Source: Plantago elongata
Lineage: Eukaryota > Streptophyta > Magnoliopsida > Lamiales > Plantaginaceae
Assembly: GCA_036897095.1 (NCBI GenBank)
Contig: JAYMSP010000279.1
Location: forward strand, 1-60,923
DNA: 60,923 nucleotides
Reading direction: 5' to 3'
Shown: positions 45,888-56,840 of the stretch, piece by piece
How positions within the stretch are numbered: the first letter of the stretch is position 1
Layout of the letters: each line of letters starts with the position of its first letter
Made by a program: the position numbers and the translations under genes
The notes under the pieces: generated by a model
The model's database searches: none
Told to the model about the DNA's origin: nothing
The model's input: only the letters and a program-made list of their open reading frames with translations

Positions 45888-47870
45888 ATGGCTAAACAAT
45901 TGCACGTTGCTATGTTCCCATGGCTAGCTTTTGGTCACATGATTCCGTTCCTCAATGTTGCCAAACTCTTAGCTCATAAGGGACACAAAGTTTCCTTCAT
46001 TTCAACCCCGAGAAACATTGATCGCCTCCCGAAACTGCCTCACCAATTCGCTTCTTCCATTTCATTTGTAAAGATTTCGCTGCCTAGAGTCGAAAATCTT
46101 CCCGAAAATGCTGAAGCCACTACAGATATTCGCGGTGAGGAGGCGGATTATCTGAAGAAAGCTTATGATGGACTTGAATCCGGATTGACTCGTTTCTTGG
46201 AAGAATCGTGCCCGGATTGGATCATCTACGATTTCGCGCCATATTGGCTTCCTCCTATCGCAGCTCGGTTAGGTATACTCTGTTTTATCTACCAATACAT
46301 ACTACTCTATCTGTCCCGTAAGTTTTACTTTGAGTTGTGTACATTGATGAATGTAGTTAGTGCTTATGCAATAATATTAGGTGCTAGCTTAGCTAGTTTC
46401 ATGCTAATTTGTGAGCTCAATAGTTAGTTAAGGATTTGGATTGTACAGTCAGCAATAGAAGTTGTACATAGCAGTTATAGATTAGTTATACTATTACTAT
46501 ATAAACAGAGCAAGAACTCAAATGTGACTCACTTTTCCATTTGATTTCTTTTCAATCTATGAATAGAATTCGGTTATCTCAGTACTCCCTCGTTTAGAAT
46601 AAATGTCAATTTGAGTTTTGGCCACACAAATTAATGTAGAGAGCATAAGTGTGGCAGTTAATATAGCGCAAACGGGTTGAGTTTGATTGGAAAAGGAAAG
46701 ATCAAGTTTGATGTAGTCTTGTAGACAAATAAAATGTGGCAATTATTCGGATAGCATGGAGTACTTGTTAGTTTTTCTGCCTAATTACTCTTCTGATTTT
46801 GTTGCATGATCAATACATTGTGGTCATTTCTTGTTTGAGCAGGTATTTGCCGTGGCTTCTTTTTCATCATAAATGCATGGTTTCTAGCATACTGTGGCCC
46901 AGTGGACAGTGTGATGGACGGATCAGATGACCGAACCAAGATTGAGGATTTCATGGTACCGCCAAAATGGGTCAATTTTGAGACTAAAGTGTCTCTTAGG
47001 CGATATGAAGCGAGTTGGGTGTTCAGCGCGAGTCAGAACATTCAATCCGGAATGACAGACTTTCTCCGCACTGCTAAAGGTATTAGTGGGAGTGATGCAA
47101 TACTCGTGAGACACAGTTACGAGTTTGAACCTAAATGGTTGGGTTTGCTCGAAGAGCTTTACAAAAGGCCGGTAATTCCACTTGGGTTAATGCCACCGGC
47201 TGTGAAAGATAATCCTGATGGTGAAGATGAGGAAGCTTGGATTGGGATAAAGGATTGGCTAGATGATCATGACAAGGGCTCGGTGGTTTATGTGGCATTG
47301 GGGAGTGAGGTGGTCATGAGTCAAGACCAGCTTACAGAGTTGGCTTTAGGCCTCGACTTATCTGGAGTTCCTTTCTTTTGGGTGCTTAGGAAAGTATCGG
47401 GTTTGGATGAGAATGCCTCTGTGGAACTACCTAGTGGGTTCGAAGAGAGAGTCAAGGGCCGAGGAATAGTTTGGAGGAAGTGGGCCCCACAACCGAAGAT
47501 ACTGAGTCATGACTCTATAGGCGGATTCTTAACTCATTGTGGTTGGGGTTCCATTATCGAGGGCCTTGTGTTTGGTCGCCCCTTGGTCACATTGCCCTTT
47601 CTAATTGATCAAGGCATGAATTCCAGAGTTATCGTTGATCATCAATTGGGAGTGGAAGTGCCGAGATATGAGGAAGATGGATCGTACACAAGTGAATCGG
47701 TTGCCAAGTCAATAAAGCTTGTGGTGCGTGATGATGATGGAGCATTATTTCGCGAGAAAGCAAAAGAAATATGTAAGGTGTTTAGTGACGATGAACTGCA
47801 GAACCGTTACACGAACAACTTCATCAAGTTCCTGGAAGATCATGAGATCATATCAACTAACACTGCTTGA
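45888..47870 (+). CDS. UDP-glycosyltransferase, UGT91 type, 470 aa (tandem copy 1)
   Basis: Two exons (45888-46272, 46843-47870) join to 471 codons, with the single intron after RLG. The N-terminal acceptor domain has [14 protein letters not shown] with the catalytic His17, and its partner Asp115 in WIIYDF. The C-terminal PSPG box (about 342-385) starts WAPQPKIL and ends LIDQ. The motif HCGWGS has Gly where most plant UGTs have Asn. The sequence style ([26 protein letters not shown]) fits UGT91 enzymes, which commonly add a sugar (often rhamnose) to an existing glycoside of a flavonoid, saponin or terpenoid. The real donor and acceptor cannot be read from sequence. It is a cytosolic enzyme without signal peptide. 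Copy 2 lies 1.9 kb downstream in the same orientation. The intron carries a MITE. Confidence 0.95.
46585..46761. mobile_element. Stowaway-like MITE in the intron of UGT copy 1
   Basis: The left end is CTCCCTCGTTTAGAATAA and the right end, on the complement, is CTCCATGCTATCCGAATAA. Both are flanked by TA (46583-46584 and 46762-46763). The 177-bp length and CTCC(C/A)T termini fit a diverged Stowaway. It is absent from the corresponding, shorter intron of UGT copy 2. Confidence 0.6.
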
Positions 47871-48686
47871 GTGAAATGGATGGAACAGAACAAATAAATG
47901 GTTACTCTCTTCTGTGTGATGATAACTCAAATAAATAAGATGAACAACTTGCTCCTAAAATTGATCCATATGCCCTGTTCTGGACTTTATTGTATTTCTA
48001 AAATTCAAGTAATTCCATGGTCCAAAATATTTCAAGTGGTAATTATTTTTCCATTATATCTGCACAAGTTCTAGCCTGTAGATTATAAAAGACCAAATTG
48101 AGGAAATATGAACCTAACTATTAACAAGTTGGAGGTCTAAGAGCCTCACGTGATATTATACTTTAGTTGTAACTACTCAAATTTTAAGATTGAAAATTAC
48201 TGATAATGCAATTCATATCAATCATCTTCATCAATTATTACTCATCCATTCAGTCTCAAAATTTACCACATCAATATTCCACTCACTACAACTCACTTTG
48301 TAATTCTGCACAATTCGCTACCTTAACAGTAAGATCCAAAATCAATTATATTAACATTCCTTTTAAAATTAATTATTCATTTCATTTTCTTTTCTCTTTT
48401 AAACGTTATTCTTGATCAATTGATTTTAAATGTTGTTAATTAATTATAATAAAAATTACACTAGTATTTTTTTATTAATTAAAAATTACAATTATATGAT
48501 GTAGGTGCATTATAATTATTTTAGTATTATTTTTACATATTATATATATTCAACTAAAATAAAAATTAGAATGAAATAAATAAACAAAATTGAAAAAGGA
48601 ACAAGAAGAGAAGCAATCGCCGCAAGAAAGAAAGAAAAAGGAAACGAGAACAGCCAAGAAAGAAATAAAGAAAAGAGAAGAGACCA
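47871..48686. other. UGT copy 1 3' UTR and AT-rich spacer
   Basis: The first ~130 bases are the probable 3' UTR. The rest is AT-rich with no gene seen. Confidence 0.4.
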
Positions 48687-48858
48687 AGAAACAAATGACC
48701 AACACCAATTTCTTTTAAGAAAATGATGCTGGGACGCTTGGGGCCAGTGCCCCACGGTCCAACTCAATTTTAGAAACAAATGACCAACACCAATTTCTTT
48801 TAAGAAAATGATGCTGGGACGCTTGGGGCCAGTGCCCCATGGTCCAACTCAATTTTAG
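48687..48858 (+). repeat. 85-bp tandem duplication
   Basis: A unit starting AGAAACAAATGACC occurs at 48687 and again at 48772, identical except CAC versus CAT in GGGGCCAGTGCCCCAYGG. The near identity shows a very recent duplication. The GGGGCCAGTGCCCC part is a short palindrome. Confidence 0.9.
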
Positions 48859-48879
48859 ACTCAGTTAAAGTCTGAAAGT

Positions 48880-49031
48880 GAGTTGTTTCGTTGTAATTCA
48901 ATGAAGATGATCTTAAGCTGAGTTGTTTCGTTGTAATTCAATGAAGATGAGTGAATTGTTTCGTTGTAATTCAATGAAGATGATCTTAGGCTGAGTTGTT
49001 TCGTTGTAATTCAATGAAGATGATCTTAGTA
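48880..49031 (+). repeat. ~40-bp tandem repeat, four copies
   Basis: The core GTTTCGTTGTAATTCAATGA is repeated with starts (GAGTTG or GAATTG) at 48880, 48920, 48953 and 48993. Three copies continue GATGATCTTAR; the second is shortened to 33 bp. It follows the 85-bp duplication directly. Confidence 0.9.
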
Positions 49032-49806
49032 ACCAGCCTAAGGAGTATTACAATGGAGTATTACATTTGTAGCATCATCTTAGCCTTTTGGTAATGTGAA
49101 ATAACTGGTTGAGTAAAGTGCATGATCTTATTTGATATTTCCTCAATTTAGCATGTAGTGTTTCATAACAATATTGGTAATCTTATTAAATAAGCAATAA
49201 TTAATTTATTTTAACAATTTGTGACCAAGTTCGATGTACATGACCTGAATTCAAATTCTTAATTTCAAATTCAATAATGATTGAATTTTGAATCATGATT
49301 GACTTGTAAACAAGAATATCAGCTCGATAAGGTGTAATATCAATTGCTTGCAGCTTGTTTACACCTCTACATCAACCTAGCCCTTTTGTGCTGTCAAATA
49401 ATGGCTTTGTAAAGTGTATGAACTCATTTCCTATTTTAGAAGTTGAAATGTGTTTTGTTAACAGAAATCAGAAATTTGTGCCACTCAAATTTGGAATAAA
49501 GTACTCTGTTTCGGGTCCTACTCAGATCATTTTTGGACTTTTAAACGCCTATGCCCACATTTTTGTCCATAATCATTGATGTCACCCAGTCGCCAACTGG
49601 CCAAGATCTATAATATGATACTTGCCCAGAATTATTAATGAATCGCTCTGATTTTTTTATCTCAACCATACATTTTCTTTTATCTATTTCAATTTTGATA
49701 CGCCAGTTCAACATAAACAAGTGCAGAACCAAGAATTCTTCACAAGTAACAACTTGATCAACCTACATTGCTGCTCTAGCAGATTGTCAGTTTCCAATAG
49801 GCGAAC
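49032..49806. other. Spacer and promoter of UGT copy 2
   Basis: No gene is seen. The last ~100 bases before 49807 are the probable leader of UGT copy 2. Confidence 0.4.
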
Positions 49807-51541
49807 ATGACTAAAGACGACCGGAGAACACTGCACATTGGTATGTTCCCGTGGCTAGCTTTTGGTCACATGATTCCGTTCCTAAACCTCTCCAAACAAC
49901 TAGCTCAAAAAGGTTACAAAGTCTCCTACATTTCAACCCCAAGAAACATTGATCGCCTCCCCAGACTGCCTTCAGAATTCGCTTCCTCCATCTCATTTGT
50001 CAAGCTTCCATTGCCCAAGGTTGAAAATCTCCCTGATAATGCCGAAGCCACTACTGACATCTGCAATGAAGAGATGGATTATCTGAAGAGAGCCTATGAT
50101 GGCCTCGAACCAGGGCTGACTCGTTTCTTGGATGAATCGTCACTTGACTGGATCATCTACGATTTTTGTACCTGTTGGCTTCCTCCTATCGCAACTCGTT
50201 TAGGTATGCATTACTATACACACTTCATTAAGTTACTACTTCCTTTATGTTCCCTTTTTTTTGTGTATTATTGTGATTTGACTCTTAAAGTTTTGAGCTA
50301 TAAAGTTAACGATTAGTAACTTAACAAAATATTGTAGCATAGTATAGACTACAGAGTGGGAAGAAAAACCTGTATTATACATAAAACTCAACTTGAGATG
50401 AGCCAAGTTGATTGTTAAAACTATGTGGGTTATTTTGAGCCACAGTGACTAACAATCTTTTAGGATGCAACTTCATGAACTTCCCAATATCAATTTTGTT
50501 TTGATCCTTCGATTGAATGCAGGTATTTCCTGTGGAATGTTTTTCATCTTCAATGCATGGTTTCTATCATACATGGAGCCAGTGGATAGCATATTCAGCG
50601 GATCAGATGATCGTTCTGAGATTGAGGATTTCATGGTTCCACCTAAATGGATTAATTTTGAGACTAAAGTGACTTTTAAGCGGTTCCAAGCGCATTGGGT
50701 GCGTAGTGCGTGTCAAAACAATCAATCAGGAATGACGGATTTCCATCGCCTAGCCAAGGCTACTGCTGGAAGTGAAGTTATACTTGTGAGGCACAGCTAC
50801 GAATTCGAACCAAAGTGGTTGCATCTACTCCAAGAGCTCTACAAAAAGCCTGTAATTCCAATAGGTTTAATGCCACCAAATGTGACTGATAGTACTGATA
50901 CCACAAATGTAGAAGCTTGGATTCCAATAAAAGAGTGGCTCGACGGTCATGATAAGAGTTCGGTTGTTTATGTGGCATTGGGGAGTGAGGTGGTCATAAG
51001 CCAAGATCAACTTACAGAGTTGGCTCTAGGACTGGATTTATCTGGAGTCAAATTCTTTTGGGTGCTGAGGGAAGTGTCAGGCTTGGATGTGGAATTGCCT
51101 AGTGGGTTCGAAGAGAGAGTCAGGGGTCGAGGTATAGTTTGGAGGAAGTGGGCGCCTCAACTACAGATACTAAATCATGAATCCATTGGCGGGTTCTTGA
51201 CTCACTGTGGTTGGAGTTCCACGATCGAGGGGCTCATGTTTGGTCACCCCTTGATCACCCTTCCGTTTTTGATTGACCAAGGTTTGAATTCCAGGGTTAT
51301 CGTTGATCAACAATTGGGAGCCGAAGTTGAAAGAAATGAGGAGGATGGCTCGTACACAAGAGAATCAGTTGCGAAGTCCATAAAGATCGTGATGCTTGAA
51401 ACGACGACCGGAGGGATGTTTCGAAAGAAAGCGGGAGAACTGCGTGATGTGATTAATGATCATGATCTGCAAGATCGTTATACGGATAACTTCATCAAGT
51501 TCCTTGAACATAGCAAAAACATATCAATTGATAATGCTTAA
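49807..51541 (+). CDS. UDP-glycosyltransferase, UGT91 type, 471 aa (tandem copy 2)
   Basis: Two exons (49807-50203, 50523-51541) join to 472 codons, with the intron at exactly the same site as in copy 1 (after RLG). Catalytic His21 lies in WLAFGH, with Asp119 in WIIYDF. The PSPG box is at about 342-385, starting WAPQLQIL and ending LIDQ. HCGWSS has Ser in place of the usual Asn. It matches copy 1 closely along its whole length (perhaps 70% by eye), most in RNIDRLP, the central VALGSEVV block and the PSPG box. Differences cluster around residues 64-85, 170-200 and the C-terminus, regions that often shape acceptor choice (family knowledge). It is a tandem duplicate, so the two may act on related glycosides in one pathway (inference). 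No frameshift or lost motif is seen. Confidence 0.95.
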
Positions 51542-51778
51542 GTAGAAATGAGTTGAAGAAATAGAGTTATTCACCAAAATAATAACCCCTACAGAGAATG
51601 TTTAGAACTCAGCCTGGAAGCATGAACATACTGTAGGTGTAGGCCTGGCCAATTCTCATACACATTGTATTGTTGAAAATGTTTAGATTTTAACATGCGA
51701 AAAGTCTTAAGGGCATGATTCAAAATTAGAATTGAGTTAAATCAATTGTAATTTTTAAATTTTTATAGAAAAGAAAGT

Positions 51779-51810
<32 letters not shown>

Positions 51811-52067
51811 AATCACAGGTTAGTAACTAGTAAGAAGTTCGGTTTCCCCAATATGTAATTAGTAGTGATGAGTTATGAACCAGCGATTAGAAACAGAGAT
51901 GTATATATTGCATGAAACCCCTACAATAACTAATTATTACAATATACTACATGACAAATAAACAAGTTGCAAAAGCTACCAAATGTTTGTAGTTATTTCA
52001 CTTTTACCCCGAGTTGGGCAGAAAAAATTCAAATCAACACCAAAACGATCATCGTCATCAATCATCA
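51542..52067. other. Convergent 3' region of UGT copy 2 and the receptor kinase gene
   Basis: The two genes converge here. A TA-rich microsatellite (TATATATATATACATATATA-type) fills 51779-51811. No gene is seen. Confidence 0.55.
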
Positions 52068-54323
52068 TCATCTCCGATCAGACACCACTGACACAGTCAT
52101 CGAATCATCCGTAATCGACTGATCAAACGACGAATAATCACCATCCTCCTCCGAATCCGTCACCACCATCTTAATCGCCTCCACTTCCGCCACCACAATT
52201 CCAATCTCCGGTCTCTTCTCCGGCACCTTCTCACAGCACCTCATCGCGATCTGCAACAGCCTCAACATCCCTTGATTAGCTCCTCTCTGCACCGCAATCT
52301 CCGGATCAAAGATCTCCGCCGTCCACTCCTCCCTCACGGCGCGATGCACCCAGCTGCACAGCTCCACGCCGCCTGAACCAGGCGGAGCTGAGTGCGAAGG
52401 AATTTGACCGGTGAGGAGCTCCAGGAGCAGGCAGCCGAAGCTCCACATGTCGGATTTTTTGGAAATTCGTTTTTGAGAGGTGTACTCTGGTGTTTTGTAG
52501 GAGACCATGCGTTGGGCGGCGATTGGGAGGGAGATTAGGGAGGAGAGGCCGTAATCGGTGACTAGTGGTTCTTCGTTCTCGTCGAGGAGGACGTTTGTGG
52601 ATTTGAGGTTGCCGTGTGGAGCGGTGGTTTGAGATCGGGTGTTATGGTGGAGGTGTTCTAATGCACGCGCCACTCCACGGGCGACAGTTAGTCGGGAGCT
52701 CCATCGGAAGGGGATTCGCTCACGTGTATTCTTCTTACCTGCAGGTATCAAACAGAAACTTAAACTTTCATAGTACATTATGGTTTTATTGTGCATTGAT
52801 CTGTATACATGCTGCTTACTTTGATGATTCTATGCACAATTCCCGGCTATTCTGTTGTGTTGCTTAATTGAGACTATCAAACTCGGAAGTTTGGAGATGA
52901 TTTAGCACAAGGCATGAAAAGCTACAAAATGCATGTTGAGGTTCATTTCAATGGAATGCAAGCTTTGTTTATGAGGATTATTGGCCCATGATTTCATATT
53001 AATTATATCTTGTGAGTTGTGTGAATAGGTCGAAGTAATATTGATCAAGCATTTAGGCTGATAATAGAAAAGATGGAGTATTGAGGAAGTAAAATTACCA
53101 TGAAGGCGATTGAATAAGTTTCCATGAGCTGCATATCTGTACAAGAACAGTTTTTCTTCTTTGGAATTGTAATAGGCCAGAAGAGGCAATAGATTCGGGT
53201 GTTTCTGATCAGCAATGGCTTTGACTTGTCGTAGAAACTCTTCGCTGCTCAATGGTTTCAGATCCCTTAACCTCTTCACAACTACAGGTGGCCCAACCTC
53301 CATCATTGCCTTGTAGCAATTCCCAAAATTTCCCTTTCCTAAACCTTCAGCTGATGCTTTTAACAAATCGTCGAGCTCAAATCTTGTCACATCATCATCA
53401 TCGACAAACACAACTTTCCCCTTTACTCCTTCAAAGATTCTCTTCTCCCTAACTCGTTCCACGATCCTGCTATCGTGCTCTTCATCTTTAGGCAAGATGT
53501 CTTTTGACTTCATTTCCTTTCTGAGGTCCTTGTATTTCTTGTAGTATATGATGAAGAGAAAAAGAATGACTACTATTACAACTACGTCAACTCCAATTAG
53601 AATTGAAGTGAACCAAGAACCGTTACTCTTCTTGTTGGTGTTTTTGTTGTTTGATTCTGATATATCGTGTATTGCAGTGCAAGTGGTTGGAGGGCCGCAG
53701 AGATCTTTGTTGCCGAAATAAGAGGAGATGTTGAAATAATCAAGTGTTCTTGTTGGGGGTATTTCCCCTGTTAGGTCGTTGTTAGAAACATTGAACGTTT
53801 TCAAGTTGAGTTGGTTGAAGGGCGGAATGTAACCTGTTAAATTGTTGTTCTGGAGCTGGAGGGATTCCAGGGAATTGAGATTCAGAATAGATATAGGAAT
53901 ATTTCCGAGAAAATTATTGCTTGATAAGTCAATAATTCTCAGGTTCTGGTTATCTGCAAAATCCATCAAACTTCCTCCTAGAGAATTGTTCCTGAAGCTT
54001 AGAGTTGATAATTCAGTAAGATTCACAATTGCATTTTCCTTGAATTCTCCAGTGAGCTCCATGTTCTCCAGGATAAGGCCCGTCACTCGACCACTGAGAC
54101 ACTGAATGCCGTACCAGTAGGGCACAGTGTCCATGTAGCACATGATGCCGGTCCAATTATGATTGAGAAATGAGTTGTTGAATCCTTCCTTGAGGGCCAA
54201 TAGCGCTTCTCTCTCATATCCATGAAACCCGCTTGAGCCTGCAGCCCGTTTATGTAAAACAAGGCCTGTGAAGAGTAGTAGGAACTTATAGAAACTGATG
54301 GAACTCATGCCGGAAATGGGCAA
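52068..54323 (-). CDS. LRR-III receptor-like protein with degenerate kinase domain, 631 aa
   Basis: Two exons (54323-53099, 52738-52068) join to 632 codons. Domains in order: signal peptide (1-29); LRR N-terminal region with EREALLALKEGF and Cys62/Cys75; about four to five LRRs (85-190, e.g. LRIIDLSSNNFLGNIP); a Cys pair at 209/215; a membrane helix (237-262); an acidic juxtamembrane segment; and a kinase-like domain. The glycine loop (GLGKGNFGNCYKA, 328-340) and ATP-binding Lys350 are present. The catalytic HRD is HGN (450-452, no Asp) and DFG is DYG (470-472). By family knowledge such LRR-III proteins are mostly pseudokinases that act as scaffolds in plasma-membrane receptor complexes. The intron sits between the N- and C-lobes, as is usual for this subfamily. 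A second ATG at 54308 is also possible. The tail ends SVVSDRR after an acidic, Ser-rich stretch. Confidence 0.93.
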
Positions 54324-55058
54324 ATGAAATTATCTGCATGACTGTCATGGGTGGAAGTTTCAGTGATATAGTCGCATAGGTTAAAAGGATATGTAATTAT
54401 GCTCCTAGTTATTCCAGAACAGCTATTATAGTGCAATTTCAAATCCACAAGAAAGTTTTGGAACGTCTCTCGTGTAACTTTGTCATCTGAGAATCCTAGG
54501 AAATTTTGGTTTATATGTTATTTCTTGGATTCGGTTTCTAATTTTTTCATCCTTTCCTTGTGGCTTATAAATCGGTTGATATCTACAAGTAGGTTTGATG
54601 CATTCTAACCGCACAATCTATATGATTAGAACAGAAAGTATTTAGTACTAGAATATTAGATCATGTAACAATGCTGGACAAAGTACCCAACTCGTTAAAA
54701 GTACTTGAGAAATATGAATTTGTTTTTATGAAAACTCATTTAATTTAGTTCAGATTTAATTAGTTATATTTTATAATATATTTCAATTCAATTTAATTTA
54801 TTTTAGTTATATTTTATAATATATTAATTCAATTTAATTTATTTCAGTTTAATTTAATTCAGTTCAATAAATTTTAGTGAAAGAGAATAAGGGTTATAAT
54901 AATACTGCGTTGTGGGATTAAACGGTTATCTGTCTTAAATCTTAATGGAATACTAGTGCACAACATGTCGTAATTGGGCTTAGTTACTCTGGATCTCTGG
55001 ACTCATATAGTAATCTTAATTCCAACCAACTGCTCTTCGAGCAATCTAGACTTGAGCC
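54324..55058. other. Receptor gene promoter and AT-rich repeats
   Basis: This holds the promoter of the receptor gene, then AT-rich DNA with a ~43-bp tandem duplication starting TAGTTATATTTTATAATAT at 54761 and 54804. No gene is seen. Confidence 0.5.
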
Positions 55059-55180
55059 TGAGGCAAAATCGAATGGGGTGAATTGACTTGCAATTCATTA
55101 TATAAGGTGACGTCAAATCTGAGGCAAAATCGAATGAGGTGAATTGACTTGCAATTCAGAATATAAGGTGACGTCAAATC
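55059..55180 (+). repeat. 61-bp tandem duplication
   Basis: A unit starting TGAGGCAAAATCGAATG and ending GGTGACGTCAAATC is present at 55059 and 55120 with three differences. Each copy contains GTGACGTCA, a TGACGTCA-type (bZIP/CRE-like) palindrome. Confidence 0.88.
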
Positions 55181-55187
55181 GGCTTAA

Positions 55188-55345
55188 CCTTTGTTTGGAT
55201 GGAGATTTGAATATACTCATTTGACTCGATAAACAGTGATATGGCCTAAAATACACTTAAAATATCTCACTCAAATGTTCATCCAAACGCAATTTTCACC
55301 AAAATCCATCCAAATGCCCACTCAAATGTCCATCCAAACATCCAA
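55188..55345. mobile_element. Tourist-like (PIF/Harbinger) MITE, second copy
   Basis: The ends are CCTTTGTTTGGATGG and CCATCCAAACATCCAA, flanked by TAA (55185-55187 and 55346-55348). The interior matches the element at 15730-15889, including GGCCTAAAATACACTTAAAA and CAATTTTCACCAAAATCCAT. Confidence 0.82.
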
Positions 55346-55871
55346 TAATCTCTGTAATTTCGATTTTGGAAACCGATAATTACTTTTAATCTTTAATGCA
55401 TTTCTTTACTCCCAAAATAGAAAAAAAAAATCATCTAACCCGCACTCAAAATTGATGTTACTGACCCGCAGCTCAAAATTGAGGGTACTGGTTACAAAAT
55501 GGGTTAGAAGTTGAACCGGAGAATTAAAAAACAGGTAATGCATGGAAGACGATGAATGGAAAATATAAGCACACTGAACATGAGAAAAAAGCATGTGATG
55601 TGATTAACAGTAAGAAAGTCGAAGGTGCGAGTAGGGATTAGGATCGAGCCAGACGACATCATATTAACCGAAACGGCACCTTATTTAGATCATATGGTGA
55701 CGAGGCATGACGCATCATCGTGACATGATGACGCGTCGTCATGTGTTTTTTCTGCAGTGGGGATGCGTCGTCATCATGTCATGAATTATTTTTTTTATAT
55801 TTTTATTTACATATAATCACATTAAGCGTTTATATATTGAAATGAATAAAATTATATTTTTAAGTCGTTTT
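55346..55871. other. Spacer with GCGTCGTCAT palindrome cluster
   Basis: No gene is seen. Around 55700-55785, motifs of the form TGACG/CGTCA are packed together. 55724-55743 (CATGATGACGCGTCGTCATG) is palindromic except for one mismatched base pair, and GATGCGTCGTCATCATGTC follows 20 bp later. Confidence 0.5.
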
Positions 55872-56132
55872 TGTTATAAAATATATATCTAATGTAATAT
55901 AAAGGAAAGAAGAACAACAATAAGAATGGAGAGTAGAAGAGTATTTCATTAATCACCTCAACAAGTGATGCAAGTGTATACAAGAGCCACTACTTATATA
56001 GGTTACTAGAAAGAGAGTTATTCTTACAATAAAGCATATAATTAGTAGGGTGACCAATTGCTCTAATTGTGAGGATAGCAGTGGGGTAGTGGAGGAGGTA
56101 ATGAACATTCATTGTCATATTATTTCATAACA
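55872..56132 (-). repeat. 3' LTR, 261 bp
   Basis: The LTR is bounded by TGTTAT/ATAACA short inverted repeats. On the minus strand it contains a TATA box (CCTATATAAGTAGTGG near 56000-55986) and then a U5-like part ending TATTTTATAACA. It adjoins the purine tract at 56133-56145. Confidence 0.78.
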
Positions 56133-56165
56133 CTCCCCTTTGAATGTTCATTGACTTGAGAGCGT

Positions 56166-56840
56166 GCCTCGTTAAAACCTTACTAGCAAAATCCGAGTGG
56201 AAAAAAATCTAGTGAAGGAAAAAGAGTACACCATTCTTATTAAATGAAAATACACTTTGGTAATACTACCTCGTTAAAACCTTGCCAAAAAAACTTAGTG
56301 GGAAAAACCTTAGTCAAGGAAAAGAGTACAATGTGTATTTACTCCCCCTCACGAGTGCATCATTTGATCTATACCCACCATGTTCATATTGTCTTCTGGA
56401 CAATTTGTTAATCGACAATACCAACATTATATGTTAAACACAAACCACTTCATTCGTCATGTATTTGAATTATCTCCAATGCGCCACGAATATCCCTCCA
56501 TATATTGTTCATCACATAAGTCCTCGAGTGTTTCTGCATGTTTAGAATAAGAACACAAAAATTGTCCATATATACATTCATCTTCATGAGAAGAAATATG
56601 GTGTTCGCTTTGAAAACTTTGCAAAAGATTTTGTCACAAGGAAATGAGTTCTAAATCTCCATCACATATTTAATGGTTAAGATAACTATGAAGTTATAAG
56701 ACCTTGTCTTTGCAAAATATGTCACAGTTATGGAGATTGGAGATAACAACATATGTGCTTAAAATGTTGCCTCATTAAAAACCTTATTAGGAAAATTCCA
56801 ATGGGATAAAAACCTAGCAAGGGAAAAAGAGTGCAACAAT
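56166..56840 (-). repeat. Three imperfect copies of a ~65-bp block next to the 3' LTR
   Basis: On the plus strand, CCTCGTTAAAACCTT...GGAAAAAGAGTAC-type blocks start at about 56167, 56270 and 56770 (the last reads CCTCATTAAAAACCTT). Each contains a GTGGGAAAAA-like core flanked by complementary CCTTRCTAG and CTAGTNAAGG motifs, so each can fold into a hairpin. I recall such blocks in the 3' untranslated part of plant Copia-type elements. Confidence 0.7.

Noticed and set aside
45888-54323. UGT pair plus receptor as a biosynthetic gene cluster
   Set aside because: Only glycosyltransferases and an unrelated receptor are present; no scaffold-forming enzyme, P450 or acyltransferase lies in the window.
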